Positions 24,601 through 36,222 of a stretch of 64,000 nt of DNA are shown here, one piece after another; position 1 is the stretch's first letter; each line of letters begins with the position of its first letter. The position numbers and the translations under genes are program-made. The stretch lies in contig JAUKTV010000002.1 of the NCBI GenBank assembly GCA_030549205.1, positions 3,596,001-3,660,000 of the forward strand, read 5' to 3'. This DNA is from Apiosordaria backusii (Eukaryota; Ascomycota; Sordariomycetes; Sordariales; Lasiosphaeriaceae). Under the pieces are notes generated by a model. It saw nothing but the letters and a program-made list of their open reading frames with translations. It was not told the DNA's origin and made no database searches.

Positions 24601-25703
24601 GAAAGTGTGGTCATACCTTCCATCTCCATACCTTGAGACATCTGTGCTGGTGCCACCCATGTCGAACCCAATCACCGGAATCTTGGTCTTCTCGTCGTAC
24701 GAAGTAATTGCGTACCCAACCACGCCACCAGCCGGACCGGACAATATGGCTTTCAATCCTGTAAATTTGTCGACATCCACCAACCCACCATCACTCTGCA
24801 TAAACTCACACCGCGCGCCTCTTTTCTCTCCCTTATCTTGCACACTCTTCGTACCCAAGCTTCCTCCTTCAAACCCGGTCTGGAAACCCGCGATATATTT
24901 CTTGATCGCTGGCGTCAGATACGCATCAGCACATACTGATGTTGCTCTTGAAACCAATTTAATCATGGGCATCAACTCATGGCTCAAGCTGATATGCTCA
25001 AACCCAATCTCCCTCGCCACCTCCCCAACCAGCCTCTCATGATCTGGAAACGTATACCCATGCATCAAGCAAACCGCCACACTCTTGATACCCTTCTTAT
25101 ACACCTCCACCAATCTCCCCTTGATAACCTCCCTGTCCGGTCTTTGCAAAATCCTAACCGCCTCTCCACTCAACCCCATCACCACCTCTTCCTTCTTTGC
25201 CTCCTCCGTCCCAGCCTTCGCCTCAACTTTCGTAAGCACCCGCTCCGGATCCTCAGCATAATCCTCCAACGTTACCCTCTCCTCCACCTCAATCACCTGC
25301 TCATACAGCACATCCGGCTTCTTGATCGCCAAGTCAAAAATCTTGGGACGGGACTGATTACCAATCAACAAGATATCCCCAAACCCTTTGGTGGTAACAA
25401 AGGCGATCTTCTCTCCTTTTCTCTCCAGAAGAGCATTGGTAGCCACGGTGGTGCCCATGCGTATGCTCTCAATAGCCGAAGTATCGAGGGGCTGGCCGCG
25501 GGGAATTTCTTTCTGGAGGAAGTGGGAGAGGATGCGCCGGATGCCTTCGAGGGGGCGTCGGAGTAGTTGGAGGGGTCTTCGGAGAGGAGCTTGATGATGA
25601 TGGTTTGGCCATTGAGGGAGCCGACGCAGTCGGTGAAGGTGCCGCCGCGGTCGATGGCGATGCGGATGCCGCCTTTTTTGGAGGCTTCGGGTGAGGATGA
25701 CAT
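21607..25703 (-). CDS. 5-oxoprolinase (ATP-hydrolysing), with a frame break near the N-terminus
   Basis: Cytosolic enzyme that opens 5-oxo-L-proline to L-glutamate at the expense of ATP, the recycling step of the gamma-glutamyl (glutathione) cycle. From the ATG at 25703 the frame encodes the ATP-binding start (RIAIDRGGTFTD), then must shift by one base at a run of five G (plus strand 25551-25555) to continue into a frame of about 1300 codons ending at 21607. The second frame carries the Hydantoinase_A domain (GPAGGVVGYA, GFDMGGTSTDVS) in the first half and the Hydantoinase_B domain (NHPSYGGTHLPDITL, RREFSIRRGSGGKG-like segment) in the second. Total length of about 1365 aa fits the eukaryotic family. 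An Asp/Glu-rich insert (DDDHDDDDEGE) sits near the C-terminus. A single missing base in a G/C run is more likely a consensus error than decay, because the rest is intact and conserved. Confidence 0.9.
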
Positions 25704-27243
25704 GTTGGGCTGGTGGTGGTGGTGGTGTTGTTGCGGTGAGTGTGGTAAGTGAGAGTGTAGTGTGAAAGAGAGAGAGATGGATGAGTTCGAGATGGTGCTG
25801 TAGAAGAAGTAGAAAATGAATGGGATGAACACCCGCTCACTGAGTTTATGTAGAAACTCAAAATGAAAAAAAGATGAGATGAGAGACGGAGCAAGATGTC
25901 GTCACGATAGCTGCAAAGAGAGACTGATCAACAGTACAGCCGTGTGAGTTACGGTACGTACCCTCTCTATTCGCGTCGGCGATCTATTTGTAAGCTATAT
26001 GTTCCGGAGTTTGCATTGATCCTGTTCGTTCCCTTGTATGGTACCCGGCAGTCAGGAAGCGGAATCATCGGAGGGGTAGCTCGGGGTGGTTGCCCCACGG
26101 AAGCCGACCGATGACCGGATAGCTACCCCGCCGTGCCCCACGCCCGTGAATACCCGACATCTCCTCTATTTAACGCTCTTGTTGACGCCGAATTACTTAG
26201 AACATCCATCTTTGAAACCGTATTGCGCGTTCTGGATGCAGATAATGCCGACTAATGACCTCTTTCAGCCCTTTCCAGGCTCAATTCTCCGTGATATGCC
26301 TTAGCAACTCGCGGATCTTGCATCGGGATGAACCCGAGCGGGGATATCGCGGAGAGCTGAAGGAGCTTGTAACTTGGACGATGCAACGGTCGAGCATCAA
26401 CTTCCTTAAACAGTTACTAATATCACACCGCAATGGTCACAAGGCAGAACGTAGCCTTTCATTTTCCGTCAATGGATGTAGGAGGAGCTTCAGAAGCTCA
26501 GCTAATCTGGTCATGAACCCCCTTCATCATGAACATCATCTGAAGAGCCTCAATTGATGAGTTGAGTGGAAAATAAGAGAATGTCTTCTTCTCATTATGC
26601 TGTCTGATAGGTATGGGTGCAATCTTGATCAAGAATACACAGAGTCTCACTTGTATAGCATCAAACCCATATGTTACCACTCCCAGGCATCACTATCCTT
26701 CAATTTTCCACTTCACACAAACCTCTCATCAATCATCCTCCTCGGTCTCTCACAGAGGCAAACCTGCACAGAGTCCCTAGTAGGTAGGAAATGTTCTCCA
26801 GCCTTTCATCGGTTTGCTTGTCTTCTAGGCTCGCTAGTTCCCTCTCAACAAGAGATAGCATGGAAGGTAGGCAACAGCAGGGAAATAAATAAGAATATCC
26901 AAGTCCCTAAAAGTTTTCTTTACCCGTCTTGCGATAATTGAGAAATGGTAACGAAAGATCGACGATAAGATGAGATGAAGCTGTTCAACCGACCTTACAA
27001 AGGTGACGGGTTTGTGAACTAAAACAACCAGACAGCGCCGTGAAAACCCCCGAAATACCCGCCACAAACGCCGGCGATAGCGCTTACCCACCCGCAAACA
27101 GTGCCATTACCCGCCAAACAGCCGCTGTCACCTTACCCCCGACGTCATCTCACAACCACCATCCGAACCTCTCACCACCAACCCACCACCCTTACCCATC
27201 CATTCTATCTCAGGCATCCAAAATCCCCATCCACCTCATAACC
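25704..27243. other. Divergent promoter region, 5-oxoprolinase and ADGF-like gene
   Basis: About 1.5 kb between two start codons that point away from each other, so it should hold both promoters. The last 200 bases before 27244 are C/A-rich, typical of a fungal 5' leader. No conserved ORF or RNA gene is visible. Confidence 0.55.
25711..25733 (+). repeat. TGG/TTG microsatellite in the 5-oxoprolinase leader
   Basis: Short run of TGG triplets ending in TTG triplets, just upstream of the 5-oxoprolinase start codon. On the transcribed strand it reads CAA/CCA repeats in the 5' leader. Confidence 0.7.
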
Positions 27244-29381
27244 ATGCCCCCCCTCACAGAAGAAGAATACACCTCCATCCTCACAACCGAGCTCCCCTCC
27301 CCCTCCGACCCCATACTCCAAAAATATCTCTCCAGCCGCGCCGCCCTCATAAACGAAGAGTCCAAGCACCGAAGCGGTACTATCTATCTTCCCCCTTCTC
27401 ATCCTCCCTCATCAAAGAATCAGGCAACTAACAAAAAACGCAAGGCAGACTCCTCCTTCCGGCAGGCCCTCTCCCCCATCGCCAAAAAAGCATGCGACAT
27501 TGTCGCTAGGATACGCCATGAGGAGCACCAGCAGCAGCAGCAGCAATCTGCTATCACCACCCCTACCCCTATCACAGAAACGAAATCATGGGCCATAATC
27601 AAACGACTCCCAAAGGGCGCTCTCCTCCGCGCCCAATGCGACGCTCTCGCTCTGAGCCATATCGACCACCTCATCAGTCTCGCTCTAGAGACACCAGGGA
27701 TATGCATAACATCTCTAGATGGAAATCTCGCTACGGCAGAGGCAAGGGGTGATATCACCAAGAGTGTTCAAATCCGGTTCCAGGAGAACGACCAAAAAAG
27801 CGAGCAGTGCATATGGGGCCCTGAGTATGAGAAAGGAACTTTCGTGCCCCTGACAAGAGCAGCAGATGACTATCCCGAAGGGGGCAGGCCGGGCTTCATC
27901 AAGTGGCTCAAGGCGAGGTGTGGGTTAATTACGAGGAGCGATGCTACTACTACGACGACTCAAACCGAGAAACCCGAGAAGCTTCAACGTGCCAATGGTG
28001 GGGAAGACTCAAACCTACTCAGGGGCCTGCTCTACTACGAGCCAATATTCCGAAAGTTCCTACGTCACCTCCTAGGCCAATTTATTGAGGACGGAATTTC
28101 ATGGATCGAACTACGGTGAGGATTTCTTCTGTTGAACAAGGTCGTTGTGACGGGCCTCACATGTCATCTCCCCCTTTTCCAACCCCACAGGTGTGGCGAT
28201 ATCATGGCGGTGATGGTTGAAAATATGCCACAATAAGCTGATTGATATCTCGGGCCAGGCTCACTTTCCCCCTGAATTACTATCGCACAGGCTCAGAGTC
28301 ATCAGATCCTGACTCGGACCACTTGTTCGGCGCCATCGGGCAAGAAGTGGCCAGCTATCATCGCCAAGCCACCACCACCACCACCACCGACCCGGGCCAG
28401 CGACCGCCCTGGGGACTCCGGATTATCTGGTCGACAAACCGAAGCCGAGATCAACGGTCGATCATTGAGGATGCGGATAGTTGTATCGCGAGTAAATTGC
28501 TTTGGCCCGACCTTGTGGCCGGATACAACCTGGCCGGCCCCGAAAATCTCGGAAGATCGCTCACGAACATGCTACCAGAGCTCTTCTGGTTCCGTAAGCA
28601 GTGCGCTCTAGAAGAAATCGAGATCCCATTTTTCTTGGGTGCGGGCGGCGGGGATGATGCAGTCAGCGAGGGCAATCTGTATGATGCACTGCTGCTTGGA
28701 ACACGGAGGCTCGAAAACGCCCGGTCCCTATACAAACACCCACGATTAATTGAGGCCGTCAAGGACAAACGGATACTGGTCGAGAATTATCTGGTACCGA
28801 GCGCAGGAGGAGGCGATATATTGTGGCACCCACTTCCCGCTCTTATTGCTCAGGGGGTTCCGTGTGCCTTGGTACTTGGTGATGCCGGCGAACCCGTGGG
28901 AGAAGGTGTCCGCTTGGGAATGACACACCAGTTCTGGCAGGCACTGCATTCCTGGGAGTCGATGGGCCTTGCTGCTCTTGGGTCGCTTGCGGAGAACAGT
29001 GTCCGATGGGCTGCTTTCGAGGATCAGTCTGCCGAGTCATGGTAAGTTGATCATCACCTTTCATTTTTTTGGATGTAACATTCTTGTTTGGCGAGTCCAA
29101 AGGAACATCGGAGTTGTAAAGCAACCTTTTTGCTCCGTTCCCACCTACGTCGTCTTTGAAGACCAAGCCAGGCTAACCAAGTCTGATTCAATGCGGAAAG
29201 GTTACATGATATTCGTGCAGCGAGCGTGGGGTCTGGCCTGAAAGCAAGGCACCTGAAAGACTGGGCGGTCGAGTGGGAGCGTTTCTGTCTCTGGGTCGTC
29301 ACCGAGTATGGCGACGCTTACGGCGACGGTCGGGACACCGATGGCGGCGGTGACGGTGACATCACTTCTACGGCGGAGTGA
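27244..29381 (+). CDS. Adenosine deaminase/ADGF-like protein, predicted catalytically inactive
   Basis: Predicted 611-aa protein of the ADGF/CECR1 (ADA2) branch of the metal-dependent deaminases. Exons 27244-28115, 28259-29041 and 29201-29381; splicing joins ...WIEL-R-LTFPLNYY and ...AESW-LHDIRAAS in frame. Family landmarks are present: LPKGALL near residue 119, GISWIELR, NLYDALLLGTRRL, HPRLIEAVKDK and SLAENSVRW near the C-terminus. The residues that do the chemistry are replaced. The HxH zinc motif after LPKGALL reads RAQ. The HAGE motif reads GAGG in FFLGAGGGDD. The catalytic GH after GTKRI reads EN in GTRRLENA. The final DDP reads GDAGEP, keeping only the first Asp. It lacks a clear signal peptide, unlike secreted ADGFs. 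Poly-Gln (six to seven) and poly-Thr tracts occur. The fold is well supported; a regulatory or binding role is inference. Confidence 0.82.
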
Positions 29382-31502
29382 GGACTGCAAAGGAGCATGT
29401 TTGTTATTGCCGATGGCTTGTAACCTGATGCCTGTGGCAGTGAGCAGTCACATAGCAAGGTTACTGAAGCAAGACAGTGCTACCTGGAGTTCTAAGCTGA
29501 CCAGCACCAGCCGCGCTTCTGTTGTCGGTGACGAAATCTGAGGAGATATCAGGCGCCGATGGTGTGTTTCACAGGCGTTTTGCACGGCGTTATCACATCG
29601 CGCGTGCTGTACCGTATTGGCCTTTGAATCTGTTGGCGATGATTGGAGGCTTGTTTCAATGTTTAAGGACCAAAGAGGCTTGCCGAAGGCGAAGGTAATC
29701 CTGGATTAGGAATCAACACAAGATGAAAAGGGTTTCATTCAACATGGCAGATTTCCATGTCCGCTCAGGCAGCCGTAACTCGGAGAAGGAGCACATCCGG
29801 TTGGCTGAATAAAGTGCTCCTTCCGAACAATTACTTTGCACTGTTCGACGGAAGGAAGGAAATGAAACAAGCAAACAATCCATTTTGGGAAGCGGCAACG
29901 TCGGCTGTTGCCGGTTCGTCTGTTCCTTTCCCAGGTGCCCAGCCGCAAATTGTGGCTTCATCTAATCTTTTTGCCTGGTGAAATGGGTTGTGGTTTATGC
30001 GATCGATGTGGCGATGTTGTGTACAGGTGGTATCAGATGGGATGGAACCTGGAATCATGTCGTTTGTTGTCTTGGCTGTTTGCTTGTTGCAAAAGTCTTT
30101 TACATGAGATATGTGTTTCACCTTTGCCGTTCAAGTACCGTGGGATTGGGATGCTTAAAACCTAGAAGCGGGTGTAAGGCAGAGAACCTCGAACATGTGG
30201 GGAGGGGGGGTAAGGTGAGCTTCCTTCCCGTCGCCTGAGTAAGGTAAGGTACTTGGTGCTCGAACTCTGGTAGAGTGATTGACATCCAAGAAAGTGTGCC
30301 TAGCAGTCCACCTATGTCGATCATGTAGCCATATCGTCAAAAAGAGGTTAAACCGCTTTGGTCGAGAAAAGAACCGTACACGTTAGAGCCGCCGGAAGTC
30401 AAATGAGAGACCTGGACAGGGGTCACTTGCTGCTGGGCCAGCCCTACGGGGTGACCAGGGTCCTGAATGTCACCCGGGCCGTGCCATCCCTGTGCCAGGC
30501 CAACTGCCGTGAGAATGCGGCGTATTGCGTTCGACATTTGGATTTTTTTTTATGCTTAGGAAAGTATTCGTGTTATAGGGCTAAGTCAGTGGAACGGATG
30601 GATTACGATAAAAACATGCGGAGCACTCTGCGACCGCGCGTCGCGGTGAGTCCGAGCCGATCATCGACTGTGATATATCTGGCATGTGAAAGTTGAGGCA
30701 TCAATCCGATTTGATACTGTGTGATATAAGCCCAGCAGGCTACATGATCGGTGGCCGCCGACCGCCGGTTTTTGACCCTGGCGTAGAAGGCTTTGGGGAA
30801 CGCCCTGGAACTTTTCTATGCGACCTTTAATTGCGGCTACAGTCTACTATGGCCTGTCTGTACATGGCCCGTCTGTGCGATATCACCTTGTTGTGCAAAC
30901 TTTCGAGTCAAAAAGCCTGTGCATTGAGGACACAAACCTCAGCTATGTAGGTACTGAATTCCAGGTTAGTTCAAGTTTAAGGAGTGTATATTTTCACCCC
31001 ACATTAGCACAATGATGTGGAGCAGTAGGCGTACTTCAATTAATAACAGTCAAATCCTCGGTGCTTTTCCAGGTTGCGGCGCGGGAGTGGCAAAATCGTA
31101 TAACATTCGCTGAATTATGTATTGCCAGTGGCTCGACAATGTACCAAGATGCTCAGACTGTAGTCGTGGAGCTAAACTTGTCTGGGGACCCGTTCTCAGT
31201 ATGTCAACAGTAAGAGAGCGGTAACAAAGGCGAAAGACAGGTTGATTATTGGGAGAAAGCTTGTACATGATATTTTCTAACAGTCTGAATGCTGGAAAGT
31301 AAATCGGTAGCTGCTGGAGCTCCGCATCTAAGACACAAATGGAAACGATGCCAAAAGAAAACTGCAGGTGAACTTGTCACCTCTGAGACCAACTGAAAAG
31401 AATGCAAGATCCCCGCATGGCACCAGCATGCCCAGGCTGCTAGCTCATTCTTGCGTCCAAGACAACATCAAGAGGGTCCAATTGAAATAGGAGAGAGCAC
31501 AT
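29382..31502. other. Intergenic, 2.1 kb, no gene seen
   Basis: Lies between the 3' ends of two convergent genes, so only their 3' UTRs are expected. Short open frames occur on both strands without recognisable domains. No tRNA, no repeat family and no transposase fragment was noticed. Confidence 0.55.
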
Positions 31503-32536
31503 TTAGGCTTCCGCACCCCAGAATCTTTCCAACCAGGCCCTAAATGACATTGGCTGTACTTGAGTGCCAACATCATCGTTAAGGTTGGGCGAATGGATGT
31601 GGTATCTCCCAAGAGCTGTCTGCAGGAGTCGTTGGTAGTAAAAGTAGTAGTATCCCCAGTCTCCGTTTTGCCGCAGTTCTTCGACTTGGGCCTCGACTTC
31701 TCGGTAGTGGCGAGCAGTAAGGTTGAATGGAACTAAAGAACTCATAAGCCTCCAGATGTCGATCTGTAAAGAAGGGGTAGTACATACCGCCACGCATATC
31801 AGAGCATGTGTGAACCAAGTCAGTGACAGTCATCGAGTCACCCCTCATCCGGTATTCTCTCGGCCAGTTGCCGATACCTAGATCGATTGCTGCTGTGACA
31901 AACTGGGCCACATCGTATACCGATGTCAAAGAAATACGGACCGACCGACCACTTGGATTATTGGGGATGACCTCGGCGTTGCGGTCTTGAATGTCAACAA
32001 GATAGTCGCTTGGACCCTGGATCCCGGACCCGGCTCCAATGTGATAGGTTTGTAGACCCCCGGGGGCAAATCTCTCCATGAAGATGCCACAGGAGAATAT
32101 CGTGTAGCGCATGTGAGCTTGTTCCAGCATCTCAATGGCCGACTGTCCACCACGGTCTAAGGGATCATCCGTGGGTCTACGTGCCATCTCACCCTCAAAC
32201 TCGGATGGAACGAAGCGGCGAACACGGGCTCGGCGCGCAGCATCAATAAGATTGAGCTGTTCGGCGCCTGAGATTGTGGAGATGATGAGATCGGCTCCCT
32301 GAACGGCATAACGAAGATTTTCAACATCTTGATAGTCAACCACAACAAGCTGACAGTTAGGACACTGTTCATCCACTTCAGGCCGGGGCTGTTGATATGT
32401 TAGTTGTTTAGCTGAAAAAAGACCCAGAGAAAAGAGATCTCACTTGAGTAGAGAGAACGAGTACTGAGTGGGTTTGGCTAATGTATTGCGCAAGAATCCG
32501 GGCAAAGCCGCCGGCGCCGACGATGGCCACTCTCAT
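31503..32536 (-). CDS. NmrA-like / isoflavone reductase-like NAD(P)-binding protein
   Basis: Predicted 307-aa atypical short-chain dehydrogenase. Exons 32536-32444, 32388-31788 and 31732-31503; both introns are 55 nt with GTGAGA and GTATGT donors. The N-terminus has a Rossmann dinucleotide motif (VAIVGAGGFAR, residues 3-13), followed by the family pattern DYQDVENLRYAVQGADLIISTISG and RFVPSEFEGE, where isoflavone-reductase-type proteins bind substrate and sense cofactor. The C-terminus (YREVEAQVEELRQNG, YYFYYQRLL) is the usual NmrA-like tail. Such proteins either reduce small aromatic substrates or act as NAD(P)-sensing regulators; the sequence does not decide which. No biosynthetic cluster surrounds it. 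The start is the ATG just before the beta-strand of the Rossmann fold, which agrees with the family. Confidence 0.85.
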
Positions 32537-35500
32537 GGTTGCGGGTTGTTGACTGGATCTGTTCTTCATGGCGGATATACAAAAACGGCTGGGGATAACC
32601 TTGACTGTGTGTGAGGATCTGGTATGCTGTTGTAGAGTCTGTTGCTGTCGAGGGTGCTGCTGCTGATCTAGAGCCGCCATGCTTCAAGTGGGTGGAAGGG
32701 CAAGTTGAAACTTTATATGTCGTGTTCCATACGTGACCGCTTGAGCTCAACCACTACACGGTGATGATATTCCGTGACTCAGCCGCACAACACTGGTGGT
32801 GTGGTGGCCGCGGCTCTCAGGGTAGGCCCCATCGCCGACTATGGTGATGGGGAATGCCTGAACCTATGGGCATAGGGAGAGGTAGCGAGAATAAGGCAGT
32901 ACAGAAAAGACTTGGCGACCCGTCCGGCAAGACTGAGGCTTAGTTCTTTGCATAAGCTGGAAGCATCCGCGTGGCACCTAGTCATCCCGTCCTCGCGGGA
33001 GTAGACGTTGGGAGTTGGTCCAGCTTATTTGCTTTCCGAGCCCCATGTCACCCACCATCTGCATATCCTAGCATGTGCCATGGCTTCGGGATCATGGAAT
33101 ACATGAGGGGTGAGGATAGTAAGCAAGCTGTCACTGATCGAGCTTGCAGATAGAAATCGGGACCACACCTTGGGTGGTATTGGGGGCCCATGAGCGATGG
33201 TCTTGTGTGGAAGGCAACTCTTGATGGGACATTGATAGGATACTTGGAAATACTGGGAAATGGGAAACCCTATACGCAACCTGATTCGATAGCTGAGCGA
33301 CAGGGCAGTGGAACCGGCCCAGGCAGCGCGCGGAGAGATTTGGAAGGTCATCGTGCTCAGGGAGAACATGGGGGGCAAGAAAAAGCCAAATCAAGAGAAG
33401 CTGCCGATGATTTCAAGATTCGGAGAGCTTTCCTCGCAGCCGAGCAAATCGAGAGAGTGTGTATCGATGAAAGGTCTCAAAAACGGTCGCCAGGAACCGT
33501 GTAACGTAGGTAGCGAACAAGAGCGGCAAAGGAGGCATTTCACGGCTAGGGTAGGCAGTCAGCGTGTATTCAAGTGAGAGTGACGCTGTGCAGGAGACAT
33601 GAGGGAAAAGAATCGTCCCATCCGAGCCAAGGATCGAACCTTGGTGTCTGAGACATCTGGGTTGCGCAGAGTCTAAAACAGTCGAACTAGGTCCCAATCA
33701 ATGAGGCAGATGGGAACTAAAGGATTACAGAGCTGCGCTTAAAGGCACTGGAGTTTGGGTCAGGCCAGGGGGCCAGAAGATTTGAGCGGAAGAGGTCAAG
33801 ATAAGCAAAAGCGATGTGCAAGGCGTTTAGTATGTGACCGGAACTGTTGCCATCCGTAGCGGTGAAGATGACAATCGATGATGTTGAACCGTATCTGGAT
33901 GACAACTGAGAATAGCCTCACAGCATGATTTGTTGAATAGAGATCTAACCTGAAGAGATGAAAAGCCAAAAAGACATATCTGAAGGGTCGATGTTGAAAA
34001 CCCCACAGACAAGAGACCAGCCAATCATAAATAAGAAATTATATGCTAAGCGAAGCTATAAATTACCCAAAATGGATCGCAGGCAACTACCGATTAAATT
34101 TGGCACGGTTTGGACAGAACATCACCTACAGCTTCTTCGACAAGGAGCAAAGGGCTGGCGGAATACCGCTGCAGAAGAATCATCCTTTTTTAGAACACTG
34201 TACAGGTACCTACCGCCGAAAGTACGGCGAGTCTTGATTTTCAAGGGGCTAGGCGGACTTTGGGGGCCAAAGAACCGTTTCCTTGGTCGATAAAGCCTCG
34301 CCTCTGGGGCTTGTTTGAGAGGACCTGGGAACCACAAATTTCTCCCTTTATTACGGAGTAGGAAGTCCGCAGTCCACACATGACCGTTGTCCTGATCAAT
34401 TGACAAATTCTCGTCCTCAGTCATCAGGTATGTACAAGTGGGCGATTATCATCAACACAAGCCATTTCGAACTGTCAGGTTTATAATGTCAGCTGTAAAG
34501 AGCACACAGCCAATCAGATAGTTAATTGAGCAACTGAGTTCTGTTGGATGCCTTTCTTGCCTGAGAAGACCCCAAGGTGACGTTGAAAGAGGAGCCAACG
34601 ATATGTGGACCGTGCAGGGATTGTGGGGGAGCATGGGGGTATTCTAATTAAATCACGCCAGGGGATACTCCAAAACTTCACCGAATTGTAAACACAGGTC
34701 AGACGACGAGGAACTTCGCAACCATTTCTTGTCATCTCTTCCTGTTCTTGGTATAGTGTAAGCTTCATGCTCGAATTGACTCAACGCGTCCCTGGCGAAT
34801 CACTGGCCCGATATCGCGCGGAAAGGGACCGCCAGGCCCGAACCCACCAAGAAAACCTGCAGTTGCAATGATACAGGCCAGTTTGAACCTCCAGGAGTCC
34901 AAGACTTTCCAATAGTCCTCATTGTGACCTTCCCAACCTGGCCATCCAGAAATATTGACACGAGAATGGCTCGTTCTTAGATCATGTAACTATGTAAAGT
35001 ACGAAGTCTGCAAAAAAGGTTGGAAAACCTGCAAGGTTCCAGTTCGCTTGGAATGAAGCTGCCTCGTGGGGAGGCTGTTCACAGTCCTTGATGATTTTAC
35101 TGCCTGGCATCTGGGGTACACGGCAAAGAACAAAATGCTGGAAACTTTGCGGCGCTGCATCTGTTTGACTGCGGGTAACACTCTTGGCTGCTGACTCAGG
35201 TGTTCCCTAGCTCAAGAATCCCAAGGACTTGGGCACAATACTGGATCGGAGATTTCTTCAAAGCAGTGGTTGTTGGGGCTCAAAATGTACGAGCTAATGT
35301 CAATAGTGTCGCTGCATGGTCGCCTTTCTCAGGCATACGTTTTCGGTAAGGGAATCAAAAATAGCCACCATCTCGAGAGTCTGCGATATCTCAAATCTGG
35401 GAAATACCAGCTGCATTCAACATCTAAAAAAAAAGCTGAACTAAACCTAAAGCCTCAAGAGCCGATTCAGTCTCCTAGGGTATCATCAACAGGGTCATGC

Positions 35501-35551
35501 CAACCCCAAATCCATGCAGAGAAAACGCCCGCCTCTTCCGAAAATCATAAT
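32537..35551. other. Intergenic, 3.0 kb, with a tRNA-like relic
   Basis: The first several hundred bases should hold the promoter of the NmrA-like gene. Apart from the tRNA-like relic near 33620-33697 nothing recognisable is seen. The 3' part beyond 35000 should include the 3' UTR of the CsbD-like gene. Confidence 0.5.
33620..33697 (-). pseudogene. Degenerate tRNA-like sequence
   Basis: Read on the minus strand: a D-arm-like TAGTTCGACTGTTTTAGAC, an anticodon-arm-like hairpin TCTG-CGCAACC-CAGA, a variable segment, then a T-arm CCAAGGTTCGATCCTTGG and acceptor-like GCTCGGA. The order and spacing are those of a tRNA. However, the anticodon loop lacks the universal U33, the T-loop is one base short, and the 5' acceptor strand (TGGGACC) pairs with the 3' strand at only about four of seven positions. 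I read it as a decayed tRNA gene; chance similarity cannot be excluded. Confidence 0.35.
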
Positions 35552-36222
35552 TTACTGCTTTGCCTCTGCCTGCTTGACGATGTCGTGCTCGGCTCCTCGC
35601 TGCTGAGTCTTGCCAGTATCATGCTGGTTCTGATACTCAGCTTGCTTGACGCGGTCGCCTGTCAACCCAGCCAGCCCGCTACCGAGTGTGCCAGCAGCAC
35701 GATCAGCGGCGCCGGAAACATAGTCGTTGATCTGGCCCTTGGCTTCTTGCTCTTGACCTTGAAGGTTCTGCTCACGGCCGGACTGCTTCAGGCTCTGCAA
35801 ATACTTGGTCAGCATCACCCCATCATCAAAATGGTGTTATGAAAAGATTTCCAAGACATACCTCATTGCCGAGTACTCCTCCCACAAACTCCTTGGCGGC
35901 ACCAGCAGTTTGATTGTAGGATCCGGCATTGCGATCGGGATGGTCCTTGGTCACGGCCCCGGAGGATGAGGCTGTGAATCCGGGGAGCTTCGCCGTGGCG
36001 TGCGAGGCATCATATTCAGCCTGAGCCTTATCTTTCTTGGCTTGGCCTTCAATCTGTGAGCGATGGATGTTAGTATCACTGATTACGCCGATCGCCAGAA
36101 GTTGACCCAGATATGCATACCTGATCGCCGTTGCTGCCAATAATGGAACCAACAGCGTTTTGGACCGCACCAGTAGCGGAGTCAACGTAGGACTTGAGAG
36201 TGGAAGTGTTATCGGTAGACAT
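35552..36222 (-). CDS. CsbD-like stress protein (mismatch/cruciform DNA recognition type)
   Basis: Predicted 178-aa hydrophilic protein. Exons 36222-36121, 36053-35862 and 35794-35552; both introns are 67 nt with GTATGC/GTATGT donors. It contains two CsbD-like segments: GAVQNAVGSIIGSNGDQIEGQAKKD near residues 18-42, and a second with AGAAKEFVGGVLGNESLKQSG followed by GQEQEAKGQ near residues 88-115. Fungal proteins of this type are often annotated as mismatched base pair and cruciform DNA recognition proteins after Ustilago Hmp1, and bacterial CsbD is a general stress protein; the biochemical role here is inferred. Composition is Ala/Gln/Lys/Gly-rich without membrane segments. A pair of bZIP-like sites and an AGGGG element lie about 265-295 bp upstream of the start. 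Confidence 0.82.
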
